Shown piece after piece: positions 50,052 through 58,799 of a DNA stretch of 62,186 nucleotides. Position 1 is the first letter of the stretch. Each line of letters starts with the position of its first letter. Made by a program: the position numbers and the translations under genes. Under the pieces are notes generated by a model. It was given only the letters and a program-made list of their open reading frames with translations. It had not been told where the DNA came from and made no database searches. The stretch comes from Halobacteriales archaeon QS_9_68_17 (GTDB lineage: Archaea > Halobacteriota > Halobacteria > Halobacteriales > Natronoarchaeaceae). The stretch spans positions 184,072-246,257 of the forward strand of contig PXSA01000017.1 of NCBI GenBank assembly GCA_003023565.1, read 5' to 3'.

Positions 50052-50872
50052 AGTCGATACACCTCGCCGTCGACGGCGAGCGGTTCGTCGAACGCCTCAT
50101 CGACGGGATAGAAGTGCGCGACGTGGACCAGTCGCGTCCGGTCGGCGTCGAGGTCGTCGGCGAGCGCCAGCGCGCCCTCGCGGGTCATGTGTTTCGTGCC
50201 GAACGTCCGCGGAACGCCGTCGGGACCCTCGTGGCGGCCGCCGAGGGGATGGTGCTCGCAGAGGCTGGCGGGGACGATGGCGTCCGCGAGAAAGAGGTCC
50301 GGGTCGGCGAGCCGTTCCCGGGACGCCTCGGGGACGGCGTAGTTCGTGTCGCCGGACAGCGAGAGCTTCGCGCCCGTCCGGGGGTCCTCGACGACGACGC
50401 CGTAGCAGCAAAGCGGCGGGTGGTCGACCGGGACGAGCGTCACGTCGAGCCCGCAGGCTCGGAACGCCGACAGCGGCGACCGCGGTTCGACCGTCACGGA
50501 GTCGAGGTAATCGTACTTCCGTCGAACGGTCTCGACGACGCTCTCGCCGGTCTCGGGGTCCGTCTCGTCGGCGGCGTACACCGGGACGCCGTCGAGCAGG
50601 CGGTAGGCGTTCCCCAGTCCGTCCAAGTGGTCGAAGTGGACGTGGGTGATCAGTACCTCGTCCGGCAGGTCGACGCCGCGGGTGAGAAACTGGTGGCGGA
50701 AGTCGGGGCTGGCGTCGACCAGCAGCGACTCGCCCGTCCGCTCGTTGTGGACGTGGACCGAAAAGCGGGTGCGTTCGACGCCGCGCTCGCGCGCTCGTTC
50801 GCACGTCTCACAGTCGCATCCGGGAGTCGGCGTCCCCGTCGTGTCGCCCGTGCCGAGCAGGGTGACCTCCAT
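50048..50872 (-). CDS. MBL-fold metallo-hydrolase (PhnP/RNase Z-like group)
   Basis: A 274-aa enzyme. HVHFDHLDG is the dinuclear metal motif; SLSGDTNYA gives the bridging Asp, and a final His sits near HVAHFYPVD. CDCETCERARERG near residue 20 is the extra zinc-knuckle of the PhnP phosphodiesterase group. A phosphodiesterase acting on a cyclic phosphate is likely. It is followed by a coupled small membrane protein. Confidence 0.88.
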   Translation of the reverse strand: MEVTLLGTGDTTGTPTPGCDCETCERARERGVERTRFSVHVHNERTGESLLVDASPDFRHQFLTRGVDLPDEVLITHVHFDHLDGLGNAYRLLDGVPVYAADETDPETGESVVETVRRKYDYLDSVTVEPRSPLSAFRACGLDVTLVPVDHPPLCCYGVVVEDPRTGAKLSLSGDTNYAVPEASRERLADPDLFLADAIVPASLCEHHPLGGRHEGPDGVPRTFGTKHMTREGALALADDLDADRTRLVHVAHFYPVDEAFDEPLAVDGEVYRL

Positions 50873-50961
50873 TCGGTTCGACCTGCGAGCGCCGGCGTTC
50901 TAAAGCCCGCGGTTCCGGCGAGGCGGCGGGTCGTCACACGGGACGGGGCCGTCCGCGGCGG

Positions 50962-52209
50962 TCAGTGGTCGTGAGAGTGGTCGTGGCCGCCGCCACTGCT
51001 CCCGGAACCGCCGATGTCGCCGCCGGCGACCAGCGCGTCGTGGTCGCCCTCGATCATGTCCATGTTCTTCAGGGTGTCGCGCTCCTCGAAGTCGGTGACC
51101 GCGTCTTCGAGGTCCTGCTGGGTGAGCGTCGTCCGCTCCTCGGTCAGCGCGTCCAGCACTGCCTCGCGCAGCACCATCCGGAGGTCGCTACCGGTCAATC
51201 CCTCGGTCAGCTCCGCGATGGCGTCGGGGTCGAACTCCTCTATCTCCATCGCCCGGGTGATCACCCGGAGGATGTCCGCGCGCATCCCGCGGTCGGGCTT
51301 GGGGAAGTTGACGATCTCGTCGAAGCGCCGCCACGCCGCCGCGTCTAACTGGTCGGGGTGGTTCGTCGCGCCGATCAGGAGCACGTCGTCCTGGATGAGG
51401 CTGATGTCGTCGATGCTTTTCAGCAGGGTGTTGACCGCGCGCTTGATCGCGGCGTGCTCGTCGGACGCGCGGGTCTTGGCGACGAAGTCGAACTCGTCCA
51501 TGAAGAGGATACAGGGCGAGAGCCGCTTCGCCACCTCGAACACCTTCTCGACGTTTTTCGCGGTCTCGCCGAGGTACTGGCTGGTGATCATCGATAGCTT
51601 CACCTCGACGAACGGGAGGTCGAGGTCGTGCGCCAGCGCCCGCGCCGTCGAGGTCTTGCCGGTGCCCGGCGGGCCGACGAACAGCAGCTTCCCGATCTCG
51701 CGCAGGCCGATCTGGGCGAGGTACTCGCGGTGCTCGATCGCTTTGACGATCTTGTTGATCTCGCCCTCCTGGTCCTCCGTGAGCACCAGTTCGTCGAGCG
51801 TCATCTCGATCTCCTCGGGCGCGCGGATGTCGACGAGTTCGAGCATCTCCGCGACGCGCTCCTGTGCCCGGGCCTCGTCCCAGTCGCCGCCGACGGTCAG
51901 CCCGTAGGCGACGTTCTCGCCGACGGTCATGTGCGGAAAGAGTGCGAAGTCCTGGAACACCATCCCGGTGTCGCGCCGGTCGGCGGGGACACCGGTCATG
52001 TCGACGCCGCCGATGCCGACCCGTCCCTCGGTCGGCTGTTCGAAGCCAGCGATAGTCCGCAGCGTCGTCGTCTTGCCACAGCCGGAGGGGCCGACGATCG
52101 TCGTGAACGAGCCGTCGGGGATCTCCAGCGAGATACCGTCGACCGCGACGTGGTCGGTCCCGCCGACGCCGAACACCTTCCGGAGCTCCTCCAGGTGGAT
52201 CGTCGCCAT
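50962..52209 (-). CDS. Chimeric ATPase: N-terminal ABC (MalK/UgpC-like) half fused to C-terminal half of a haloarchaeal AAA ATPase
   Basis: Residues 1-127 are an ABC transporter ATPase: GPSGCGKTTTL (Walker A, 40-50), FQDFALFPH (Q-loop), then RVAEMLELVDI. The LSGGQ signature, Walker B and H-loop that should follow are missing. From about residue 128 the protein is a typical haloarchaeal AAA protein (RAPEEIEMTLDEL, VGPPGTGKTSTARAL at 178-192, CILFMDEFDF, GATNHPDQLDAAAWRRFDEI, ending in a His/Gly-rich tail). The two halves are joined in frame near 51829. The AAA half should have about 130 more N-terminal residues. Neither half is likely to work as its ancestor did. It directly abuts the permease gene, so it replaces the ATPase of that transporter. 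An assembly join is the main alternative. Confidence 0.75.
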   Translation of the reverse strand: MATIHLEELRKVFGVGGTDHVAVDGISLEIPDGSFTTIVGPSGCGKTTTLRTIAGFEQPTEGRVGIGGVDMTGVPADRRDTGMVFQDFALFPHMTVGENVAYGLTVGGDWDEARAQERVAEMLELVDIRAPEEIEMTLDELVLTEDQEGEINKIVKAIEHREYLAQIGLREIGKLLFVGPPGTGKTSTARALAHDLDLPFVEVKLSMITSQYLGETAKNVEKVFEVAKRLSPCILFMDEFDFVAKTRASDEHAAIKRAVNTLLKSIDDISLIQDDVLLIGATNHPDQLDAAAWRRFDEIVNFPKPDRGMRADILRVITRAMEIEEFDPDAIAELTEGLTGSDLRMVLREAVLDALTEERTTLTQQDLEDAVTDFEERDTLKNMDMIEGDHDALVAGGDIGGSGSSGGGHDHSHDH

Positions 52210-53079
52210 CTATTCGAGCCCCCCGACGTTGAACCCCTGGAGCAGGTACTGCTGGAGGAACAGCGCGATCAGGAACGGCGGGATGCAGATGAGCACGGAG
52301 ACGGCCATCGTCTCGCCCCAGCCGATCGTCGGCCGGTCGAGAAACAGGCTCGCCCCGACGGTGATCGGGTACAGGTTCTCGTCGCTCATGATCACCCGGG
52401 CCATCGTGAAGTCGTTCCACGCCACCGAGAACGCGAAGATGGCCGCCGAGACGTAGCCGGGGCGTGCGACCGGCAACACGACGTCCCAGAGGGTCCGCCA
52501 GCGACTCGCGCCGCGGACCCAGGCGGACTCCTCCAGCGCGATCGGGACGGTCTGGAAGTACTGCCACATTAGCCAGATCGTAAACGGCGTCGAGATGGCG
52601 GTCAGCGCGAGCGTCAGCCCGAAGTAGCTGTTCAGCAGCCCGAGCGCGAAGAACACGACGTACAGCGGGATCGCCAGCACAATGGGGCTGAACATGTACG
52701 AGAACAGGATCGCCCGCGCGGCGTAGCTCTTGCCCCGGAACTCGAAGCGGGTGAGCCCGTAGCCGGCCGACACCGCGATCGCCGTCGAGAGCAGCGTCGT
52801 GCTCGCGGTGACGACGAGGCTGTTGCGGAAGTACGTCGACGTGGCCGTCGTCTCGAACAGCACCCTGAAGTTCCGCAGCGTCGGGTTCGTCGGAATGAGG
52901 TTGACACGCCCCCCGGCGAAGGCGTCGGCCGGCGCCTGGAACGCGAGCGTCAGCATCAGGTAGACGGGGACGGTGACGAACACGGCCACCACGACCGCTG
53001 TGACGTAGACGCCGATCCGGGTCAGCCGCGCCTGGATCCGCTGTGGGACGGCGACCAGCCCGCGGGGCGAGGTCGCCAT
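52210..53079 (-). CDS. Sugar-type ABC transporter permease (MalG-like)
   Basis: A 289-aa inner-membrane permease with six helices and the conserved EAA loop ALEESAWVRGASRWRTLWDVVLPVARPGYVSAAIFAF. The N terminus starts with RIGVYVTAVVVAVFVTVPVYLMLTL and the C terminus ends PPFLIALFLQQYLLQGFNVGGLE, the classic MalG end. Overlaps the upstream permease stop by one base and abuts the chimeric ATPase start. Confidence 0.92.
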   Translation of the reverse strand: MATSPRGLVAVPQRIQARLTRIGVYVTAVVVAVFVTVPVYLMLTLAFQAPADAFAGGRVNLIPTNPTLRNFRVLFETTATSTYFRNSLVVTASTTLLSTAIAVSAGYGLTRFEFRGKSYAARAILFSYMFSPIVLAIPLYVVFFALGLLNSYFGLTLALTAISTPFTIWLMWQYFQTVPIALEESAWVRGASRWRTLWDVVLPVARPGYVSAAIFAFSVAWNDFTMARVIMSDENLYPITVGASLFLDRPTIGWGETMAVSVLICIPPFLIALFLQQYLLQGFNVGGLE

Positions 53080-53990
53080 CAGACGTTCACCTCCTCGCTC
53101 GGCTGGAAGACGTAGAAGTAGACCACCGCGGTGGCCGCAAGCAGCGCGAACATGATTCCGGCGAGCGCGGTCGCGCGGCCGAACGCGACAGAGGAGAACG
53201 TCAGCCGGTAGACATAGATCGGGAGGGTAGTCGTCGCCTCGATCGGGCCCCCGCGCGTGGACAGCCAGATGATGTCGAACTTGTTGAACATCCAGATCCC
53301 CCGCACGAGCAGGATGATCAGGATCGCGCTCCGGAGGTTCGGGAGCGTGATGTCGCGGAACATCTGCCAGGTGGTCGCGCCCTCGACGCGGGCCCGCTCG
53401 TAGAGGTCGTCGTCGATCGCCTGCAGGCGCGCGAGGATGATGAAAAACGCAAAGGAGCCGTACTTCCAGACGCTGGCGACGATCACCGAGGGCATCGCCC
53501 ACTGCAGCGACGAGAAGAAAGCGATCGGTTCGTCGACGACGCCGTACTCCACGAGGAACTGGTTCAGGACGCCGACGTTCTGGTCGAGCAGAAACGTCCA
53601 CAGGAAGATGACGATCAGCGTCGGGAGCAGGTACGGGAAGATCATCATCGTGCGCAGCCCGAGCCGGCCCCGGATCCGGCGGTTGACCGCGAGCGCGAGC
53701 GCGAGCCCCACGAGCAGGCTCAACACCGTCGATCCGACGGCGTAGACGACGCTCGTCCAGAGGAACTCCCAGAACCGCGGCGTCGTCAGCAGCTCGACGT
53801 AGTTGTCGAGGCCGACGAACTCGGCCGCGGTGGTCGGGTTCTCGAAGAAGCTCATCCAGAGCGCGAACACGATCGGGACGACCCACACGGCCGCGAAAAA
53901 CAGAAACAGCGGGACGAAACACGCGAGCACGAGGAGTGTTCGTCCGTCGAGCCCGCCGAGCGGGGGGCGACGCCCCGTTTCCGTGCTCAT
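53079..53990 (-). CDS. Sugar-type ABC transporter permease (MalF-like)
   Basis: A 303-aa permease with six helices. LVLACFVPLFLFFAAVWVVPIVFALWMSF is the first helix, and the EAA loop is ERARVEGATTWQMFRDITLPNLRSAILIILLV. It pairs with the MalG-like protein downstream. ATG 53990 overlaps the stop of the binding-protein gene (ATGA). Confidence 0.92.
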   Translation of the reverse strand: MSTETGRRPPLGGLDGRTLLVLACFVPLFLFFAAVWVVPIVFALWMSFFENPTTAAEFVGLDNYVELLTTPRFWEFLWTSVVYAVGSTVLSLLVGLALALAVNRRIRGRLGLRTMMIFPYLLPTLIVIFLWTFLLDQNVGVLNQFLVEYGVVDEPIAFFSSLQWAMPSVIVASVWKYGSFAFFIILARLQAIDDDLYERARVEGATTWQMFRDITLPNLRSAILIILLVRGIWMFNKFDIIWLSTRGGPIEATTTLPIYVYRLTFSSVAFGRATALAGIMFALLAATAVVYFYVFQPSEEVNV

Positions 53991-55291
53991 TCTTGCAGGG
54001 CGCGAAGTTCGTCCGCCACCCAGTCGACGGTGTCTTCCGGCGAGCGGTCACCGATCAGCAGCTCGTCGGCGCCACGCCCGAAGACGTGGTTGGCGTACCC
54101 CTCGGCGCCCAGCAGGTTCGGGGCGCCGCCGTCGGCAGTCTCGAGGATCGTCGTGAACACGTCCCAGTACTCCTCGGCGAGATCGAGCACGCCGGGATAC
54201 TCCTGGACGATCTCGTGGTTGCGGTAGGTCTCGTTGCCGAGCTGGTCGCGCGTCGGCGGGAGCTGGAACAGCGGCGCGGTCAGCAGGAAGTCCATGAACC
54301 GCTCCGATTTGCTGAAGAACTCGACGAACTCCTGGGCGCCTTCGGTGGCGCTCCCGTCGTTTCTGACGACGTGGCCCTCGTAGTAGGCCCACCAGTTCTC
54401 GTGCTCGCGGCCCTCCGGGATCGGGAACGGCGCCGGCGAGAGGTTCTGTGCCAGCTCGGGCCGGTTCTCGGCAATCGAGAGGATCGGGAACCCGCCAACG
54501 CTCGCGATGGCGGCGACGTTCTCCTGCTGGAGCGCCCCGATGGCGTCGCCCCACTCCCAGCCGCTCCCGTTGGGCGAGTACTCGTTCATCTCCTGGATCC
54601 ACTCGTAGGTCTCGATCGCCCGCTCGCGGTTCTCGCCCTGGTCGATGCGGACCTCGACGTCGCCCGTGGGACCGCCGTACGGCTGGACGCCGTTCTGCCA
54701 GAGGTACTGCGTGTGCTGGGTGTCGGCGTTGTTGGTCTGGCCGGTCTGGACGCAGAACCCGTTGATGTCTTCCTCCTCCGTGACCCGCTGGGCTTCCTGC
54801 GACCAGGCATCCCACGTCTCGGGGTACTCCTCGTAGAGGTCCGTTCGGTACCAGAACATCAGCGGCTCGACCATCGTCGGCGCCATGTATGACTCGCCGT
54901 CGACGTTGACCGGGTCCGGCAGGCCGACGTCCTGGACGGCGGAGGTCACTGGCGCGAGGTCGCCGTCGAGCTGGTACCGGTAGGCGTCCGCCGACGTGTC
55001 GAAAATGATGTCCGGCGGGTTGTCCGCTGTCACCATCCGCTGGAGCTCCTCGTCAGTCGAGGTGCCGGTCGACGTGTACGTCACGTCGACGGTGTAGTCG
55101 AACTCCGACTCGAACTCGTCGATGATCTCGTCGACGAGGTCGCGCGAATCCCCCCTGTCCGAGAGGTAGGTGATCGTCGACCCGCCCCCGTCGTCGCCGC
55201 CGAACAGCCCCGTACAGCCCGCGAGGCCGATCGTCGCTCCTGTGCCCACCGCCGTGAGGAACCGCCGTCGTGTCTGACCACCGTGTGACAT
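53987..55291 (-). CDS. Extracellular solute-binding protein (sugar type)
   Basis: A 434-aa Tat-exported lipoprotein: RRRFLTAVGTGATIGLAGC then a Gly/Asp-rich tether. The mature protein is a MalE/family-1 type binder (ITYLSDRGDSRDLVDEIIDEFESEF; MFWYRTDLYEEYPETWDAW; GAQEFVEFFSKSERFMDFLL). A sugar or oligosaccharide ligand is likely. First gene of the four-gene operon, ATG 55291, preceded by a short A/T-rich promoter-like stretch. A broken regulator lies just upstream on the same strand. Confidence 0.93.
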   Translation of the reverse strand: MSHGGQTRRRFLTAVGTGATIGLAGCTGLFGGDDGGGSTITYLSDRGDSRDLVDEIIDEFESEFDYTVDVTYTSTGTSTDEELQRMVTADNPPDIIFDTSADAYRYQLDGDLAPVTSAVQDVGLPDPVNVDGESYMAPTMVEPLMFWYRTDLYEEYPETWDAWSQEAQRVTEEEDINGFCVQTGQTNNADTQHTQYLWQNGVQPYGGPTGDVEVRIDQGENRERAIETYEWIQEMNEYSPNGSGWEWGDAIGALQQENVAAIASVGGFPILSIAENRPELAQNLSPAPFPIPEGREHENWWAYYEGHVVRNDGSATEGAQEFVEFFSKSERFMDFLLTAPLFQLPPTRDQLGNETYRNHEIVQEYPGVLDLAEEYWDVFTTILETADGGAPNLLGAEGYANHVFGRGADELLIGDRSPEDTVDWVADELRALQE

Positions 55292-55448
55292 GGTAGTTTA
55301 TGACAAATCCGACGCGGGTTTGCATTCTTCCTACACCTGTAGGCTCTTTATACACCGCACCGGATCAGCTCCCGGCGGTGGACGGGGACCACGACGGTGG
55401 CTGTCGGGACCGCTCCAGGGACGAATCGCTGGGTACGGGCTGGCGTCG

Positions 55449-55984
55449 CTACGCTTCCGATCCGGGCTCTTCGAGCATGAACGCGCGTTCTTTTGGCGGG
55501 CTTGCCGTCTCCGAACCGTGGTCGAGCGCCTCGACGAGGAGCTTCTTCTCGGCCTTGCGCAGGTGTTCGAGTACGGCGAGAGCTGGCCGAGGCTGACCGT
55601 GCCGATGTCGTTCAGTTCTTCGACGATCCGTTTCAGGTCGTCCCGCCGGAACACGAGGATGTCGAACACCCGCTGGCTCCCGCTGACCCGGTCCATCCCG
55701 CGGAGCTTCCCGTGGTTGCGCCGGATGATCGGCAGGGCGCCACAGGACCGCTTGGTCACCAGCAGCCGCCTGTCGTCGATGCGCTCGACCTCCGTGACTT
55801 GCTCCGACGCCTCGAGCTTCGCGGCGATCGACGACGAGAACTCCCCGGTGTCGATGAGGAACGTGATCATACAGTTGTCGTGGACCTCCTCCTGAGAAAC
55901 CGCGAAGGAGCCGTCGATCGGATCGGTCACCTCGCTGAGGATGCACTGTTTCTCGAGGTCGAAGTAGAGTTTTGCACGGAGCAC
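55449..55984 (-). pseudogene. Bat-type regulator, DNA-binding core deleted and frame shifted
   Basis: From GTG 55984 the protein follows the haloarchaeal HTH family (LYFDLEKQCILSEVT, SAAKL-type segment, LVTKRSCGALPIIRRNHGKLRGMDRVSGSQRVFDILVFRRDDLKRIVEELNDIGTVSLGQLSPY) to about residue 138. The end of the family, VLEHLRKAEKKLLVEALDHGSETASPPKERAFMLEEPGSEA, appears in the next frame. The helix-turn-helix region, about 40 residues, is absent. CTCGAAC at the junction (55565-55571) can be read as the end of the first part or the start of the last, suggesting deletion between short direct repeats. It probably once controlled the adjacent sugar transporter. Confidence 0.75.
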
Positions 55985-55996
55985 TGGTCTTCCCTT

Positions 55997-56217
55997 ATAC
56001 TGGTGGCTGTAATTCTTTTACTCACCAGTCTCTGCTAGACAGCCAGACGTGACTCCGTCCAGTGCCAGGACAGTCCATCGACTGTGTCATGGCCCGAACA
56101 ACGGGAGTTGGGACGGCATGGCGTACCTGAATCACGTCTGGCTGTCTATCTGCGGAGACAGACCCGTTCCGCTTGGATTCTCAATTCGAGTGTTCACGTA
56201 CGTACAGCCACCAGTAT
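55997..56217. repeat. Nested inverted repeats, MITE-like
   Basis: A 15-bp outer arm ATACTGGTGGCTGTA (55997-56011) is perfectly complemented at 56203-56217. A 17-bp inner arm TAGACAGCCAGACGTGA (56036-56052) is perfectly complemented at 56132-56148. The inner gap is 79 bp; the outer-to-inner gaps are 24 and 54 bp. The 221-bp unit has no open reading frame and sits between the broken regulator and purE. It resembles a miniature inverted-repeat element or a multi-site operator. Confidence 0.7.
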
Positions 56218-56322
56218 CAGTGTGGGGTGGTACCGGCAAGAGTGTTGTGGTAGTTGGTACCAAACTGGGTGGGAGGAGAGCCGACGACAACGTTTAGGGG
56301 GTGGCCACTCCCACGGTCGCAC

Positions 56323-56961
56323 ATGACCGAGAAACTCGCGGCCCTGATCGACAGTCTGGAGCGCGAGGCCGACCGCGACCGGTCGCCGGCGGAGACGCCC
56401 GAGATCGGGATCGTCATGGGCTCGGACTCGGACCTGGACGTGATGATGGGGTCGGAGACCGGCCGGCCCGGCGCCTACGACGCGCTGACGGAGCTGGGAT
56501 TCGAGGAGCAGACCAGCTACGACGACCCGCCCGAATCGCGGTTCACGTTCGAGACGTACGTCGTCTCGGCCCACCGGACGCCGGAGCTGATGTACGCCTA
56601 CGCCGAGACGGCCGCGGACCGTGGGTTAGACGTGCTCATCGCCGGCGCGGGCGGCAAGAGCGCGGACCTGCCGAACATGACTGCCTCTATCGCGTACCCG
56701 CTTCCGGTGATTGGCGTGCCAGTCCAGGAGAAGTCGCTGCAGTCCGTCATCGGGATGCCCCAGGGCGCGCCGCTGGTCGCCGTCGACGCCGGCAAGTCGT
56801 TCAACGCCGCACTGTCGGCCACGCAGATCCTGGCGCGCGAGCGCCCGGAACTCCGCGAGCGCCTGGAGGCGTACCACGAGGACCTGAAGGAAGGGGTCAC
56901 GGAGGTATCCCGGGATCTACACTCGCTCGGGACGCCCGGGTTCAAGCAGAGTCGGGACTAG
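56323..56961 (+). CDS. purE: 5-(carboxyamino)imidazole ribonucleotide mutase
   Basis: A 212-aa purine-biosynthesis enzyme converting N5-CAIR to CAIR. GIVMGSDSDLDVM and VSAHRTPELMYAYAE are the active-site loops, and IAGAGGKSADLPNMTASIAYPLPVIGVPVQ the central strand. An N-terminal extension of about 25 residues (MTEKLAALIDSLEREADRDRSPAETP) is typical of haloarchaea. CGTTTAGG about 30 bp upstream of ATG 56323 is a likely TATA box for a leaderless transcript. Confidence 0.96.
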   Translation: MTEKLAALIDSLEREADRDRSPAETPEIGIVMGSDSDLDVMMGSETGRPGAYDALTELGFEEQTSYDDPPESRFTFETYVVSAHRTPELMYAYAETAADRGLDVLIAGAGGKSADLPNMTASIAYPLPVIGVPVQEKSLQSVIGMPQGAPLVAVDAGKSFNAALSATQILARERPELRERLEAYHEDLKEGVTEVSRDLHSLGTPGFKQSRD

Positions 56962-57015
56962 AAACGTTTCGACGGGCCGGCGTCACGGCCCTGAACAAAC
57001 TCACAGCAGTCCGTC

Positions 57016-58704
57016 TCACCCGAGGCGCTTGCTCACGTACGGGCCGTCCTGCGTGTAGCCCAGCTTCTCCCGGTAGTACTCCCGGACGCCGATGCCGCTC
57101 AGCACCGCCAGCTTCCGGTAGCCCGCGTCGGCGGCCAGCCGCTCGGCCTCCGCCAGCAGCCGCCGGCCGTACCCCTGGTGCTGGTGCTCGCCAACCGGGT
57201 CGTCGCCACTCTCTCCCTCGTCTGTCCCCGCGGTCTCGCCGACGCCGACCTGGCTGCCGTAGACGTGCAGCTCCCGCACGACGGCGGCATCTGACAGCTC
57301 CCGCCGCACGGGGTCGTTCGGGAACCGCAGCCGGCAGAACCCGACCAGCAGGTCCTTCTCGAAGTCCTCGAAGCTGATGTACTGTTCCGTGCCGCCGGCG
57401 ACCTCGTAAGTCATGACGTCCAGTTCGACGTCCTCGGGCTCCTCGTCGTTGTGCCCGACCTCGCGACAGCGGATGCAGTCGCAGGTCCAGCCGTGCTCGT
57501 CCATGCGCTTGCGCGCCAGCTGCCGGAGGTTCGACTTCCAGACGCCGCCCTCGATGAAGTCCGCGGGGATATCCCGCTGGACGCGCTGCAGCCGCGTGTA
57601 CCGCGGGATCATCGATTTGATCTCCGCCACGAGCTCCGCCGCCTCGTCGTTGTCCAGCGGCTCGAACTCGTCTTCGTGCCACCAGTCATAAACCGCCGTC
57701 CCCTCGACGACGAGCGTCGGGTAGATCTTGAGGTAGTCGGGCCGGTACTCCGGGCGCTCGAAGATGCGCCGGAAGTCCTCAAGGCACATCTCCGTGCTCA
57801 TTCCGGGCTGGCCGGGCATCATGTGGAAGCCGACCTTGAACCCCGAGTCCCGCAGCCGGCGGTTGGCGTCGATCGAGTCCTGGGTGCCGTGCCCGCGGTG
57901 CATCTCGCGGTTGATCCGCTCGTAAGTCGTCTGGACGCCGACCTCGACTTTCGTACCGCCGAGGTCGAGCATCCGGTCGATCTGTTCGGGGTCACACCAG
58001 TCGGGCTTGGTCTCGAACGTCGTCGCGACGTTGCGGACGTCGCCGACCTCGTTCTCGGCGATGACGTCTTCGAGATACTGGAACTCCCGCTCGTCGGGAT
58101 CCGGCGCGAAGCTCACCCCCTCTGCGGGCTGGGGTTCGCCGTCGACGTCGTAATCGTTCATCGCCGCAAGCGCGCGCTTGACGAACCACTCCTGGTAGTC
58201 GTGGCTACGCGCGGTCATCGTCCCGCCCATCAGGATGAGTTCGGCCTTGTCGACGGGGTGGCCGATCTCCCGCAGCTGGTGGAGCCGCAGCGTCACCTGG
58301 CCGTAGGGGTCGTAGTCGTTCTGCTTGCCCCGCGCGGCAGCGGGCTCGTGGCCCGTGTAGCTCTGGGCGCTGGAGAACTCCGAATCGGGCCCGCCCGGGC
58401 AGTACAGGCACTTCCCGTGGGGACACCGGTGGGGCGAGGTCATGATCGCGATCGGCGAGACGCCCGAGGCAGTCCGGACGGGCTTGCGCTGGAGCACCGA
58501 CGCCAGCTCCTCGCGGTGCACGTCGGGTGCGAAATCCAAAAGCTCGGAGTTTTTCGGCACCTTCGGCGAGGAGTACTTGCCACAGACCTCGGTCTTGGCG
58601 GCCTCGAGGTCGTCGCGTTCGATCTCGCCGGCGAGGATCCGGTCGACCAGCTCCTCGCAGACCGACTCGAACGCGTCCTCGCCGTCGCTGGAGTCCGTGC
58701 TCAT
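57016..58704 (-). CDS. elp3: Elongator-type tRNA acetyltransferase Elp3
   Basis: A 562-aa radical-SAM/acetyltransferase fusion that modifies wobble uridine (cm5U). The radical-SAM cluster motif is HRCPHGKCLYCPGG (CxxxxCxxC). VGVQTTYERINREMHRGHGTQDSI and GFHMMPGQPGM follow. The GNAT half has GYGRRLLAEAERLAADAGYRKLAVLSGIGVREYYREKLGY. An acidic insertion (GETAGTDEGESGDDPVGEHQHQ, about residue 490) is variable in haloarchaea. Frame and length are normal. It is convergent with purE. Confidence 0.95.
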   Translation of the reverse strand: MSTDSSDGEDAFESVCEELVDRILAGEIERDDLEAAKTEVCGKYSSPKVPKNSELLDFAPDVHREELASVLQRKPVRTASGVSPIAIMTSPHRCPHGKCLYCPGGPDSEFSSAQSYTGHEPAAARGKQNDYDPYGQVTLRLHQLREIGHPVDKAELILMGGTMTARSHDYQEWFVKRALAAMNDYDVDGEPQPAEGVSFAPDPDEREFQYLEDVIAENEVGDVRNVATTFETKPDWCDPEQIDRMLDLGGTKVEVGVQTTYERINREMHRGHGTQDSIDANRRLRDSGFKVGFHMMPGQPGMSTEMCLEDFRRIFERPEYRPDYLKIYPTLVVEGTAVYDWWHEDEFEPLDNDEAAELVAEIKSMIPRYTRLQRVQRDIPADFIEGGVWKSNLRQLARKRMDEHGWTCDCIRCREVGHNDEEPEDVELDVMTYEVAGGTEQYISFEDFEKDLLVGFCRLRFPNDPVRRELSDAAVVRELHVYGSQVGVGETAGTDEGESGDDPVGEHQHQGYGRRLLAEAERLAADAGYRKLAVLSGIGVREYYREKLGYTQDGPYVSKRLG

Positions 58705-58799
58705 CGGTTTGCTGTATGTCCCCGCCCGCGGTGGTTAAGCGTGTCGTTTGCCGGAACAATCCCGGTCGCTCGGCGGGCCGCCCTCCACCGGCGACGGGT

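Noticed and set aside
53043-54227. 394-aa plus-strand open frame across the permease and binding-protein genes
   Set aside because: It is rich in Arg, Glu and His with no family match and is antisense to an intact transporter operon.
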